Part shown: positions 34,368 through 44,200 of the stretch, piece after piece
How the letters are laid out: each line of letters begins with the position of its first letter
How positions within the stretch are numbered: the first letter of the stretch is position 1
Assembly: GCA_050309775.1 (NCBI GenBank)
Contig: JBNRMV010000013.1
Span: 62,001-126,000, forward strand
Source of the DNA: DTU072 sp050309775
GTDB lineage: Bacteria; Bacillota; Clostridia; Christensenellales; DTU072
Length of the DNA: 64,000 nucleotides
Direction: 5' to 3'
Program-made: the position numbers and the translations under genes
Notes under the pieces: model-generated
The model's input: only the letters and a program-made list of their open reading frames with translations
Told to the model about the DNA's origin: nothing
Databases searched by the model: none

Positions 34368-35882
34368 TTATTTGGATGCGGAAGCATTAAAAACATGCCG
34401 ATAATATTCGGAGTCTATCTTTATTCTAAGCCTTTTTGCGTATTGCGTAAAGATGCTTAACTTTGCGGCGCCCTCGCTTTCGGGTCCTTCGTCATATGCA
34501 TATTCCTTTGCTACGCTCTTTACGATTTCGGCAAGTACGGAACATTTCAGCGGTATCATTTCCTCGCAAAAAGGAATCATTGCGACAATTTCTTTGTAGA
34601 AACGGAAATAACTCTTATTTATTCCTCTGGCGCGCAATTTCAGCACATTACCGCAAAAAATCCTGTCCTTATAGACGATATCGACGCTGCCTTCATAATC
34701 GGTTTTTACCAGTTCGTTGAACAAAAACAGCTTATGAAATGAGTTTATGCGCATAGATGAAAGCATACGCTTTATGGCTCTATGCATAACCTCCCCGGGA
34801 TATATGGATACTATTTCATAAAGTTCTTCGTACTTATAGCCTGCCACCTTGAAAAGGTCTTCCAGCGTGGTTATTGAAATGTCGCTGGGCGCAAACATTG
34901 CAAAAAACTCTTTCAGGCGCGCCAATTCTTTGGCAATAAATTTGTCACTTAAAAATGGGTATCTTGACGGCGCCACCTCGTCACTGTCCATATAGCTTCT
35001 ATATATCCCCACCGGTGCGTCGCTGCACTTAAAGAATGCCGAATATGTGTTCAGTAGCCGTCTTCCCTTCTCGGGTTGTTTGAGCAAATAACTGCACAGA
35101 GCAGCCGTCCAAAGCGTCTCTTCATCATGGGGGTTGTGCTGCATAATGCGCGCAAAAAACTTGCTTGCAACCTCATATCTGCCGCTAAGCATATATGCTC
35201 TGCCAATTCGCAATAGCGCAAAATAGTTGTCCTCCGCTCTTTCCAATTGCAAACGGTAGCCTTTCTCCAACACGCTTATGACTTCCTTGTCTTTGGTGTC
35301 CAATAACATTGAGATGAGATAAGGATTGTCTGGAGCCGCAGGATACATCAGCATTGCGGCTTTAAGAATTTTGTCCGTACCTACCTTAAAATTTTCTTTT
35401 TGGGTAGCATCGTATGCCATTTTCATTATTTCGGGAAAATACGGGTTGTCGGGAGTAATCAGCGCAGGCAACGCATCAAATAAAGTGTTGTATTCTTCGT
35501 TACGGTACAGTTCGCGGATTGTGATATAATCTTCCCTTGCCTTTATGTCAAGTCCGTCAAAAGCCAACATATTTTCGTTGTTGGAAAAAAGCAGGCTGTC
35601 TTTCAGCACCATATCGATACCGTCAAAGAGATAACTATCTCTTTCGCAGTAGGTATAAATAAGTTTGCACAGCACGGTATATGCCGAACCAAAGTTGTCG
35701 GATTGCGTGAGAAGATATAGATAGCGAATATATATCTCTCGCTTTTCTTCATTTGTCTTTGCATAGGTTATGGCGTCATTGAGGTTTATCATTGCATCAA
35801 TGTACTTTTCTTCTTTTATAAACCTATCGGCAAAGCCCAAACAGCTTTTCAGATTGATTTCCAGGGGTATTATGTTACCCAA
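34368..35882 (-). CDS. TPR-repeat cytoplasmic protein, 504 aa
   Basis: No catalytic motif is visible. The N-terminal ~70 residues and the middle (residues ~215-290: YFALLRIGRAYMLSGRYEVASKFFARIMQHNPHDEETLWTA) are tetratricopeptide-like helical hairpins; the rest is helical. There is no signal peptide or membrane segment. The start is a TTG at 35882 inside the end of hslO (AGAGG just upstream), giving a 13-nt overlap, so it is coupled to hslO. A role as a scaffold or in proteostasis is only suggested by that linkage. Confidence 0.7.
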   Translation of the reverse strand: MGNIIPLEINLKSCLGFADRFIKEEKYIDAMINLNDAITYAKTNEEKREIYIRYLYLLTQSDNFGSAYTVLCKLIYTYCERDSYLFDGIDMVLKDSLLFSNNENMLAFDGLDIKAREDYITIRELYRNEEYNTLFDALPALITPDNPYFPEIMKMAYDATQKENFKVGTDKILKAAMLMYPAAPDNPYLISMLLDTKDKEVISVLEKGYRLQLERAEDNYFALLRIGRAYMLSGRYEVASKFFARIMQHNPHDEETLWTAALCSYLLKQPEKGRRLLNTYSAFFKCSDAPVGIYRSYMDSDEVAPSRYPFLSDKFIAKELARLKEFFAMFAPSDISITTLEDLFKVAGYKYEELYEIVSIYPGEVMHRAIKRMLSSMRINSFHKLFLFNELVKTDYEGSVDIVYKDRIFCGNVLKLRARGINKSYFRFYKEIVAMIPFCEEMIPLKCSVLAEIVKSVAKEYAYDEGPESEGAAKLSIFTQYAKRLRIKIDSEYYRHVFNASASK

Positions 35883-36736
35883 AATCCTCTTACCTCCTCT
35901 TTGTTGTAGCTATACTTCTTGTTGCAGAACTGGCAGCATATCTCTATGTTTCCCATTTCTTCGGCTATGCTCATAGCTTCTTTTTTCCCCAATCCCAAAA
36001 TTATATCCTTTATGCGTTGTTCAGAACAGTTGCACTCCCAAGTCAGGTTCTCTTTTGACAGTATTTCTGCATCAAGATGCCCAAAATAAAAATCCATAAT
36101 GTCGTCAATGCTCTTTTCGGCAAGTTCTCCGCTTATTTCCGACAATACGCTCATTACATCTTCAAGAATAAATAACTCATTTTCGCTCATGCCGGGCAGC
36201 GCCTCGGCAATAATTCCGCCTGCCGCCGCCACGCCGCCGGAATCAACTCTTACGCCCAGCACAACAGCGCTTTGAATGCCCTCGCTTTTCAGCAAATAAT
36301 AAGCAAAGTCCTCGGCTATTTCGCCGGAAATCAGTTCGCAAACGCCATTGTAAGGTCTTTTTAGTCCTAAATCTTTTATGACCGTCATATCGCCGTCTTT
36401 GCCCACGGCGCCGCCCACATCAAGTTTTCCGTTTTGTTTCAGCGGTAAATCCACAAGCGGATTTGCCACAAAACCGCGGATTCTGTTGCCGCTTTCGCCT
36501 GCAACAACAATATTGCCCAGCGGTCCTCCGCCTTTTATTATCATGCTGAAAGAACCTTTTTGGGTCTTTAGGTTTGTGCCTATATATGCGCCGGCGGTCA
36601 ACGCCCGTCCGAGCGCTGCCGCCGCAAGCGGTGACAAACCGTGCAAGCCGACTGCCTCTCTTACTGACTCTGTGGCATCAATCAGCGTTATCCTTGCTTT
36701 TTTACCGAAAATGACGGATTTTATTATTTTATCCAT
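35870..36736 (-). CDS. hslO: Redox-regulated chaperone Hsp33
   Basis: Oxidation-activated holdase. The N-terminal core shows GLSPLAAAALGRALTAGAY, MIIKGGGPLGNIVVAGESGN, GVRVDSGGVAAAGGIIAEALPG. The C-terminal zinc switch has four cysteines in CNC and CQFC, separated by ~30 residues (CxC-x27-32-CxxC), so it is a complete redox switch. Length 288 is normal. It begins on the stop codon of the cyclophilin lipoprotein gene (TAATG), coupling two folding factors. Confidence 0.95.
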   Translation of the reverse strand: MDKIIKSVIFGKKARITLIDATESVREAVGLHGLSPLAAAALGRALTAGAYIGTNLKTQKGSFSMIIKGGGPLGNIVVAGESGNRIRGFVANPLVDLPLKQNGKLDVGGAVGKDGDMTVIKDLGLKRPYNGVCELISGEIAEDFAYYLLKSEGIQSAVVLGVRVDSGGVAAAGGIIAEALPGMSENELFILEDVMSVLSEISGELAEKSIDDIMDFYFGHLDAEILSKENLTWECNCSEQRIKDIILGLGKKEAMSIAEEMGNIEICCQFCNKKYSYNKEEVRGFWVT

Positions 36737-37776
36737 TAGTCCAGCAACCTCTCAATAGAGGATATTATAACATATTCACCCTGCGGAGTAGCAGGAAAAT
36801 CCGTCATTCCTTGGTAATTTCCTGTCGGATAACTGCTCAAATCCGCCACTGCCGCATCGCTTTCGGCATCAATTGTTTTGCCGAATGCGGCATATTGTCC
36901 GTCAAGATGAGGACTCGTCGCAGAACAGATAAAAAACTGGGCGGAGGCTGTATCGTTGCCTTGCGCTCTTGCCATAGATATTACGCCAAAAGTATGTTGT
37001 ATGTCATTTTCAACGCCGTTGGCGGAGAATTCGCCCTTTATATTTGGTTGCTGCGGTTTGTAACCCAGCTCTTCATTTGAAAACTCCAACATGCCTGCTT
37101 GTATCATAAAATTATCAATAATCCTGTGAAAAACAGTGTTTGTATAATACCCCTCGTCCACCAACCGCAAGAAGTTTTCCACGCTGATAGGCGCAACCTC
37201 GGGGAAAAGTTCTAGTTTTATTTTTCTGCCGTCAGCAAGGTTTATGACAACTCTGGGGTTGCCGGGTTTGAAGTAGGTATATTTCCATTTTGCATAAACT
37301 GTATGGTTGTTTGTAATCGAACTGTTCAAGATTTCCTCCGCGCTTTGCTGAAAGGTATTGTTATCAAAATACCAACCGTCAAAGATATAATTTGGTTTTT
37401 TAATATTTCTGGGGACATAAATGGTATTGCCGTATCCGGCAATAATGTCATCAATTTTTGCCGAGGTATTTGTCACAAAACTTATTTTTCCCACCGGCCG
37501 CCATTTTGCATAGACAGAGACATTGTTTTTCGGCGGCTCGTCAAACGGCTCCAGCTGGTTCTGAAAATCCTTGTCCAAATACCAACCTTGAAAGGTATAG
37601 TCAGGTTTTGTCGGCTCAGCCATTTCAAACTTGCCTTTTTTGTCTATGTTTTTTTCAAATAGCAACTGTTCGCCGTCAAAGAACATAATTTTGGGCATGG
37701 GCTTACAGGCAAAAAGCGCAAAAGAAAAAAACATTGCGATAATGATGAACAAGAATAATTTAGCTTTTGTTTTCAT
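36736..37776 (-). CDS. Lipoprotein with two InlB-type repeats and a cyclophilin PPIase domain
   Basis: 346-residue extracytoplasmic lipoprotein: signal peptide with lipobox LFACKP, then two Flg_new/InlB repeats (FQGWYLDKDFQNQ...VYAKW and FDGWYFDNNTFQQ...VYAKW). Residues ~170-340 are a cyclophilin-type prolyl isomerase (VEVAPISVENF-like APISVENFLRLVDEGYY, FHRIIDNFMIQAG, FGVISMARA, AQFFICSATSPHLDGQYAAFGK). The catalytic Arg of FHR and the FFI core are kept. The ATG lies 3 nt after the tRNA-Gly CCA with no Shine-Dalgarno; frame extension to 37812 only reads through the tRNA. Probable role: folding of exported proteins such as the neighbouring repeat lipoproteins (inference). Confidence 0.88.
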   Translation of the reverse strand: MKTKAKLFLFIIIAMFFSFALFACKPMPKIMFFDGEQLLFEKNIDKKGKFEMAEPTKPDYTFQGWYLDKDFQNQLEPFDEPPKNNVSVYAKWRPVGKISFVTNTSAKIDDIIAGYGNTIYVPRNIKKPNYIFDGWYFDNNTFQQSAEEILNSSITNNHTVYAKWKYTYFKPGNPRVVINLADGRKIKLELFPEVAPISVENFLRLVDEGYYTNTVFHRIIDNFMIQAGMLEFSNEELGYKPQQPNIKGEFSANGVENDIQHTFGVISMARAQGNDTASAQFFICSATSPHLDGQYAAFGKTIDAESDAAVADLSSYPTGNYQGMTDFPATPQGEYVIISSIERLLD

Positions 37777-37779
37777 TTT

Positions 37780-37854
37780 TGGAGCGAAAGACGGGATTCG
37801 AACCCGCAACAACCACCTTGGGAAGGTGGCGCTCTACCGTTGAACTACTTTCGC
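37780..37854 (-). tRNA. tRNA-Gly (anticodon CCC)
   Basis: 75 nt including an encoded CCA. Acceptor GCGAAAG/CTTTCGC, D arm GTTCAACGGTAGAGC, anticodon stem CCACC/GGTGG with loop TTCCCAA (anticodon CCC, reads GGG), T loop TTCGAAT. The discriminator is T, as in bacterial tRNA-Gly. Confidence 0.97.
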
Positions 37855-37865
37855 AAAGTATAAAC

Positions 37866-37894
37866 ATTATATAAATTTAGTAATTATTTGTCAA
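37866..37894 (-). promoter_or_regulatory. Consensus promoter of tRNA-Gly
   Basis: Perfect TTGACA (37889-37894), 17 bp, perfect TATAAT (37866-37871), ~12 nt before the tRNA 5' end. The -35 lies inside the last codons of the upstream gene. No other promoter is visible for the cyclophilin-hslO-TPR genes, which probably share this transcript. Confidence 0.85.
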
Positions 37895-38741
37895 CAAATT
37901 CAATGCCCTGCATATATCTTTTGCATGCCTGCCCTGCCGTCATATTTTTTTGGCGCATCAACAACTGTTCCAGCTGGCTTTCATTCAGCACTGCAAGCGT
38001 TTTCATAGTATTATCTATTATTTCGATTTCATAAACTGCCTGGGGTTTCAGAATCTTCATAATTTGTTTTATCGGCAAATTTTCATGGACGGCATATCTC
38101 TTTTTTTCCAGCGGCCTTGATAAGTCTTTCAAGTATGCCAGCTGCCTGCAAACATGTATGTACCTCTCTTTCTTAATGTCGCTGACGCTGCCGACAAAGA
38201 GTGTAACTGATGCCAAACCTAAGGTGTAGTTTATGGTAAAAAAGCCCGACACAATGAACCCTGCCATGAGCAATACCGAAACAACCATGCCGAACACCCG
38301 TCCCGCCTTTATCATTTTATGACGGTTTTTTGACATGGAAAGCAATAATCTGGCGCCGTCAAGCGGATATGCCGGCAAAAGGTTAAAAGCGCCTATTACG
38401 ACATTTGCCCGAAAAAACTCCAGAGTATACGCATATGACGACGGCGCTGCCCACCAAAGCGCCATAACGCCAATGGCTGTGCAAAAGTTGGAGAACGGTC
38501 CAGCCCAAATTATTATCGCCTCATCGGAGGGCAAGATATTTTCATCTGTTGATAGCAGCGCTCCGAAAGGCATAACCGTCAAATCAAACAATCTGTACCC
38601 CCTTGCTCGGGCAGTCAGAAAGTGACTGCATTCATGCAAGACGACAGCGGCAAAACTAGCCGCAAGTTGTTGCCATTTTCCGGAGAATACGAATATTGCC
38701 GCAAGCAACAAAAATAATGGGTGCAGCTTTATTTTTTTCAT
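37884..38741 (-). CDS. SpoIVFB-like M50 site-2 membrane protease
   Basis: Intramembrane zinc metalloprotease, 285 residues from the ATG at 38741 (MKKIKLHPLFLLLAAIF). The zinc motif HECSH is at ~38-42 in VVLHECSHFLTARARGY and the third ligand Asp is in NLLPAYPLDGARLL. About 6 hydrophobic segments and a C-terminal CBS-like/cytosolic tail follow. In spore formers SpoIVFB cleaves pro-sigma-K; other M50B proteases look alike, so the exact role is open. A longer frame to 38822 is rejected because it is encoded by a terminator hairpin. No clear SD precedes the ATG. Confidence 0.82.
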   Translation of the reverse strand: MKKIKLHPLFLLLAAIFVFSGKWQQLAASFAAVVLHECSHFLTARARGYRLFDLTVMPFGALLSTDENILPSDEAIIIWAGPFSNFCTAIGVMALWWAAPSSYAYTLEFFRANVVIGAFNLLPAYPLDGARLLLSMSKNRHKMIKAGRVFGMVVSVLLMAGFIVSGFFTINYTLGLASVTLFVGSVSDIKKERYIHVCRQLAYLKDLSRPLEKKRYAVHENLPIKQIMKILKPQAVYEIEIIDNTMKTLAVLNESQLEQLLMRQKNMTAGQACKRYMQGIEFVDK

Positions 38742-38776
38742 ACAATAACATATGGCGGCGCAACAAAGTATATGTA

Positions 38777-38812
38777 CATGCAAAAAGCTGTCGGGTGACA
38801 GCTTTTTGCATG
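38777..38812 (-). terminator. Bidirectional terminator, 16-bp perfect stem
   Basis: Arms 38777-38792 and 38797-38812, loop GGGT; the stem itself contains A5/T5 runs. Placed after the serC-serA operon on the minus strand, ~44 nt past the serA stop. Confidence 0.75.
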
Positions 38813-38855
38813 AAATCAACATATAATTATGCCTTTTCTTTAGGTGCGTGTCGAT

Positions 38856-39998
38856 TTATATCTCCCTTATCCTCAACACTCCTTCTTGATACAACCTTTC
38901 GTTGTCCAGCTTGCCGCCTATATCAAGAATGAGATAGCCGTACTTGCCGTTCTTTGAAGATGCCGCATCATAAGACAACCCTGTGGTCTTGATATATACT
39001 TCAATATTCTCAAGCACTGAAAATCCTGTTTTGAAAAGTACGCAATATCTGTTTGCGTATGTTCTGGGTTTTTGGATATGCGGAAAATTCACGCTGTTTT
39101 TTATGTTGCCGTTTTCGATATAGTCTTTGAGTTCGATTGCCGCCATAGATGCGCAGTTGTCCTCAGCCTCTTCCGTTGAGGCGCCCAAATGCGGTATGAC
39201 TATGATATTTTTTGTTTTCAGAGCGTCCACTGTGGGGAAATCCACAACGTACTTGCTTATTTTGCCCGCAACAAGCGCTTCCTTGACCGCGGTTATGTCG
39301 ACAAGTTCGGCGCGGCTCATGTTTAGCAAAATTACGCTGTCCTGCATCTTTGCAATGACTTCGGCATTTATCATTTTTCTGGTGCCTTCCACAAGCGGCA
39401 CATGCAAAGAAATGAAATGACTTTCTTTGTACAATTCGTCCAGAGTATCTTTGATTGTGACATTGCTGTCAAGTCTGTCTTTGTTTTCTTTGGTGATATA
39501 CGGGTCATACCCTATGACTTTCATTCCTAAAGCAAGCGACATGTTTGCCACTAGCACGCCTATTGCGCCCAAGCCGATAATGCCGATTGTTTTGCCGGCA
39601 ATTTCGTTGCCGCCAAAGTTCGCCTTGCCTTTTTCTGTGACTTTCGGCACATCTTCATCGCTTGAAAGCGTGTTTACCCATGTTGTGCCGCCGATAATAT
39701 CTCTAGAAGCTATCAGCATGCCGCACAGCACAAGCTCTTTTACGGCATTTGCGTTTGCGCCGGGGGTGTTGAAAACAACAACGCCAGCCTCGCTCATTCT
39801 GGGAATGGGAATGTTGTTTACGCCGGCGCCGGCTCTTGCCACCGCAAGCAGCCTGTCTTTTATGACATAGTCCGCCATGTTGTAGCTACGCAAAATTATG
39901 GCGTCGGGGTTGTCACAATCGTCTGAAAAATTGTATTTTTCATCAAAAATGCTATATATATTGTTGCAAATTTTATTCAGCCTTAGTATCTCGTACAT
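38856..39998 (-). CDS. serA: D-3-phosphoglycerate dehydrogenase, short form
   Basis: First step of serine synthesis. Residues ~1-300 are the D-2-hydroxyacid dehydrogenase fold: substrate loop ARAGAGVNNIPI, Rossmann GIIGLGAIGVLVAN, catalytic Arg in LLNMSRAELVD, catalytic His in IPHLGASTEEAE. Only ~80 residues follow, with a degenerate ACT-like segment (TGFSVLENIEVYIKTTGLSYD), so the allosteric domain is short. Length 380 is typical of gut Clostridia. It is 9 bp downstream of serC with SD AGGAG. serB is not in the window. Confidence 0.94.
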   Translation of the reverse strand: MYEILRLNKICNNIYSIFDEKYNFSDDCDNPDAIILRSYNMADYVIKDRLLAVARAGAGVNNIPIPRMSEAGVVVFNTPGANANAVKELVLCGMLIASRDIIGGTTWVNTLSSDEDVPKVTEKGKANFGGNEIAGKTIGIIGLGAIGVLVANMSLALGMKVIGYDPYITKENKDRLDSNVTIKDTLDELYKESHFISLHVPLVEGTRKMINAEVIAKMQDSVILLNMSRAELVDITAVKEALVAGKISKYVVDFPTVDALKTKNIIVIPHLGASTEEAEDNCASMAAIELKDYIENGNIKNSVNFPHIQKPRTYANRYCVLFKTGFSVLENIEVYIKTTGLSYDAASSKNGKYGYLILDIGGKLDNERLYQEGVLRIREI

Positions 39999-40007
39999 TT
40001 CACACTC

Positions 40008-41081
40008 CTATTTGTATTTTTGCTCAAAGTCTTTCATGAAGTTTATAAGCGTTGTCACTCCCTCAACGGGCATTGCGTTGTAAATGCTGGCTCTCATGCC
40101 GCCTACCAGCCTGTGTCCTTTCAGTGAAACAAGTCCGTTCTTCGCGGCTTCTTTTATGAACACAGCGTCCAAATCGGCGCTGCCGGTGACAAACGGCACA
40201 TTCATAAGCGAACGGTCAGCTTTGTTTACGGGATTTGAAAACAAAGAGGAATTGTCAATAAAATCATACAGCAGCCCTGCTTTGTATTCGTTTGTTTGTT
40301 GAATGGCTTTTATGCCGCCCAACTTCTTCAGCCAACGGAATGTAAGCATGGCCATATAAATAGAAAAGCACGGGGGCGTGTTGTATAAGCTGTTGTCGGC
40401 GGCCTGTGTGGCATACTTCAGCATCGTCGGGCAGATTGGCATAGCGTTGTCAATCAAATCCTTTCTGACAATAACGACAGTCAGTCCGGCAGGAGCAATG
40501 TTCTTCTGCGCTCCGGCATAAACAAGTCCGAACTTGTTTATGTCCATGACTTCCGAAAGGATATTACTGCTCATGTCGGCAACTAAAGTAGTATCCGTTG
40601 TCGGCAACTTGGTATATCTTGTGCCAAAAATTGTGTTGTTTGTCGTGATATGCACATAGTCGATATCTTCTCTGAACTTAATCGAATCAACATCGGGTAT
40701 GTAAGTAAAGTTCTTGTCCTGTGATGACGCCGCTGCGACAATATCGCCGTACTTTTGGGCTTCTTTGTACGCTTTCTTTGCAAAATTGCCTGTGACTACA
40801 TAGTCGGCTTTGCCTTTTACTAACAAATTCAGCGGCACTGCTTCAAACTGCATTGAGGCTCCGCCCTGTACAAAAAGCACATGATAATCGTCGCCTATTC
40901 CCATCAATTCACGCAACAAAGAGATTGCTTCACAATGAATTTCGTCATACACTTTGCTTCGGTGACTCATCTCGGTGACCGACATTCCGCTGTCATTGTA
41001 GTTGATAAAATCTTTTTGCGCAGATAGCAGCACTTCTTCGGGCAATGTGGACGGGCCCGCTGAAAAATTGTACACTTTCAT
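40008..41081 (-). CDS. serC: Phosphoserine aminotransferase
   Basis: PLP enzyme of the second step of serine synthesis (also used in pyridoxal synthesis). The start MKVYNFSAGPSTLPEEVL is diagnostic and has AAGGAG 8 nt upstream, so I place the ATG at 41081 rather than 41162. Conserved parts: SHRSKVYDEIHCEA, FVQGGASMQFEAVPLNLL, PLP-Lys in YAGAQKNIAPAG, and the C-terminal GHRLVGGMRASIYNAMPVEGV. 357 residues. Confidence 0.97.
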   Translation of the reverse strand: MKVYNFSAGPSTLPEEVLLSAQKDFINYNDSGMSVTEMSHRSKVYDEIHCEAISLLRELMGIGDDYHVLFVQGGASMQFEAVPLNLLVKGKADYVVTGNFAKKAYKEAQKYGDIVAAASSQDKNFTYIPDVDSIKFREDIDYVHITTNNTIFGTRYTKLPTTDTTLVADMSSNILSEVMDINKFGLVYAGAQKNIAPAGLTVVIVRKDLIDNAMPICPTMLKYATQAADNSLYNTPPCFSIYMAMLTFRWLKKLGGIKAIQQTNEYKAGLLYDFIDNSSLFSNPVNKADRSLMNVPFVTGSADLDAVFIKEAAKNGLVSLKGHRLVGGMRASIYNAMPVEGVTTLINFMKDFEQKYK

Positions 41082-41118
41082 TGTGGTTTCTCCTTGAAAA
41101 TTCTTTAATATTGACTTA

Positions 41119-41147
41119 ATTATACTCTTGCGGATTTTATATGTAAA
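41119..41147 (-). promoter_or_regulatory. Promoter of serC-serA
   Basis: -35 TTTACA (41142-41147), 17-bp spacer, perfect -10 TATAAT (41119-41124); leader ~30 nt with AAGGAG. Confidence 0.75.
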
Positions 41148-41220
41148 GTAAAAGACAGCCACAAAAAAAAGTAAAAAAAAGATATAACCTTGTTATTTGC
41201 AGTTTAATATCATAATGTGC

Positions 41221-41252
41221 AAAAAATACAGCCGAGAAGAATTTCTCGGCTG
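41221..41252 (-). terminator. Terminator of the metallophosphoesterase gene
   Basis: 10-bp stem (41229-41238 and 41243-41252, loop 4 nt) followed by TATTTTTT on the minus strand, ~28 nt after the stop codon. Confidence 0.9.
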
Positions 41253-41279
41253 CGGTGTTTTTATTTTGAAACAAGACTA

Positions 41280-44200
41280 TTATTCTTCTTTAGTGTCCTC
41301 TTTGTTCTCTATGGATTCGCCTTTGTCGTCTTTGTTCATGTCGTCTTTTGCTTTTGCGCCTTTTTTCTTGGCGTTCAGAAGTACGAAAACAGCAACAACT
41401 ATGCCCGATGCTCCGGCAACACAGCCGACAACAATCAAGGTTATGTCAAGGGCGTTGAGTTTTGATTTGATTTCGACAATTTCGCCTGTTGCGGTGTTGT
41501 ATTCATAGCCCTGATAATATAGGTCTTTGCCGTCATAAACAAGTTTTCCGAAGGTCGGATTGCGCAAGGCAGGTTCATGAAGTTTTTCTCCGGTAAATAC
41601 AGGGATATGGTCTTGTTCTTGGTATTTGTAGAACTTGTTGCCCATTGTACCCAAGTTTATATAAACTGTGCCCTTGTTGCCTATTTTGTACTTGCCGTTG
41701 CTGGCGAAAGTAATTTTTTTGCCGTTGCCGTCCAGATAGAAAGTTTCGCTGTAAGTGTGGTCATGTCCGGAAATGACAAGATGTACGCCGTTCTTTTCAA
41801 AAACCGGGCTAAGCTGCGCTCTCATGCCGACAATGTCCGCATCAAATGTATGCGACCCAGCGCTGTAAAGGCTCTTGTGCATAATGACAACCTTGTGCTT
41901 TTTCGTTGTGTCGGCAAGGTCCTTATTCAGCCAATCAAGCTGCGTTTGGCTGAGTTTGTCGTCTTCAATGTTGTTTGTGTTCAGCACGACAAAATGAACT
42001 CCGGAATAATCAAATGAATAGTATGCGCCGGTCTTAGTGTCCTGCTCGGGCAATGCAAAATTGTAGTGCATAAGCATATAGTTGTACTCGTTTGTCACAA
42101 CTTCTTCGCTTGATGGCTCATAGTCCTCTTTCATTTCAAAATAATACTTTTCGTGGTTGCCTGCGGCTATTACCTGCGTGGTGTTGCTCCAGTATGCCGA
42201 AAGAGTGTTGAGCAAATAATCAAACTGGGTGACATTCCTTGAGTTGTCAACGACATCGCCGCTGTTTATGACAAAGTCATAGCCGTTCTCAAACACGCTG
42301 TCAACTTTCGCCATAACTTTTGCGACTTCTTGATAGACTCCGTTTGTGAAGCCCTGTATGTCGGAAATAAGCAATACTTCAAACGCTCCGTCAACGGGCG
42401 CCGTCTTAAAGGAATAAACAGGTGAATAATAACCGAATTCGGCTGAACCTGCTCTGTACCAGTATTCTGTATTCGGCTCAAGCCCCGTCAAGCTGACGGT
42501 ATGTCTTGCCGCCTCGGTATAACCAAGCTGAGCAAACAGTCCTATGTCGATAAGTCCTACGGTATAGCCATATATCTGCGCAACGCCTGTCTTTGTAGTG
42601 GCTTTGGCGGGGTCAAAAGCGCCGTCGGATTTTTTCATATACTGTACTGCGCTGTCGGTGACGCGCATGTCGGTAAACCAGTTCAGATTCTTTGTTGTCG
42701 TCGTATCTGTACCAAATGTTATTGCCAGTTTGCTCGGCAGTTTGCCATTCTCAACAGTGGGCAGATCTGCTCTGGGCGCAGAAGTGTATGTGTATGCGTC
42801 GTCGGCAAATATCTTTATGAGTTGCTTTTCTGCTCCGCCGTCAGGAGTGGGGTCAACAGAAAGCGAAACAAGTATGTTTGCCACAAGTTCGCCAAGTCCG
42901 GTATATAACGACGGGGTCAGATAGTCCTCAATTGTGTTATCAAGGAAGTCCATTACATCGCCGTCTATGTCAAAGTCCAGACCCAAATCGGCTGCAAGTG
43001 TTGAATTAAGGAAGTTTGTCACAACTTTGCCTATCAGGATATTGGTTATTTGAAGGGGATCCGTGTCTTTGTTAAAGCCAAGCATCGGGCCTACTATTGT
43101 TCTGAATGTTCTGTTAAGGTCGACGCCCTCTGAGATGTCAAGAGGCGTATTCATAATTCCCTTCACAAGGAAATACAAGCCCTTTTCTTCGTCAAGCAAA
43201 ACATCAAGCAGCTCTTTGACAAATTCTCCGCTTCTGGCAAACTCAATGCCTTGCTGAATATTTTCGGGCAGGTCTTCAAAAGTCGGGGCGTCGCTGCCGT
43301 TTATGCTGTAATAATAACTGGTCATAACCAATTCCAGCACATTGGTGTTCGGCGCCACCTGAATATTTATGGCACGGTAAACCAACTCTTCAACAAAGCC
43401 GAAAAGTTTGTTTTCTTGCAAAAGCTCGTTGTCGCCGGAATAAGTATAATCTTTTAGTATCTTTTCTTCGATTTCAGAAACAATATTGAGTACCAATTGG
43501 TCAATAGAATCAGCCAATGAGCTTAAGAAGCTGGGGAGCTTGTCGCCTACCATGGCGCCAAGTCCGGAAAGTATGTCGGGGTTGAGGAACTCTTTTATGT
43601 AATTGTCGGCAACATTGTCATATACTCTGCGGCGGGCATATTCGGAATAGTTGAGTATTTTCTTTTGCTCAAAGTTTATGAACTCCGTAGTCTTGTTTAT
43701 GGTGAAATATTCCTCAGTCATGTATCCGCCGTCAATTGCTTTGCTTATATCCAAATCCTGCATGTAGTCATTTATAACAAAGAGGTTTTGTACATCTAAG
43801 TCGCCAAGCGTACCGCTTTTTATGGTGGCATATCTTACATTGGAGTTTGTCGAAAGGTTGGCGGAACTTTCTATGTCGGTAATTTGGTTGTTATTAAATG
43901 AAATATGATGGGCTATGTCATTTGCGTGGGCGTGTCCCGTAAATACATATCTCATGCCGTAGTCTGCAAGGAAATCAGCGCTGTTTATGTGGTCTGTTAA
44001 TATGAAGCCCGTCAGCAACTCCTTTTGAAGCGTGATATGCTCGACAATAGAATGGTGAGAAATACCAATTGCATAATCGGTATGGCTCTTGTTTTCTGTC
44101 AGAAAAGCCTGCGTTGCCTTCGTCAGCGTGCCGCCAAGCACATGACCTTCAACGGCGTTTGATTGTGGCACATCCAGTCCGATTATCGTTTGACCGGTGG

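Noticed and set aside
37777..37812. Upstream extension of the cyclophilin lipoprotein frame (start MLRVRIPSFAP)
   Set aside because: These codons are the 3' half of tRNA-Gly and would place residues before a clean lipoprotein signal peptide.
38742..38822. Upstream extension of the SpoIVFB-like frame
   Set aside because: It is encoded by the 16-bp terminator hairpin after serA and does not belong to the family N-terminus.
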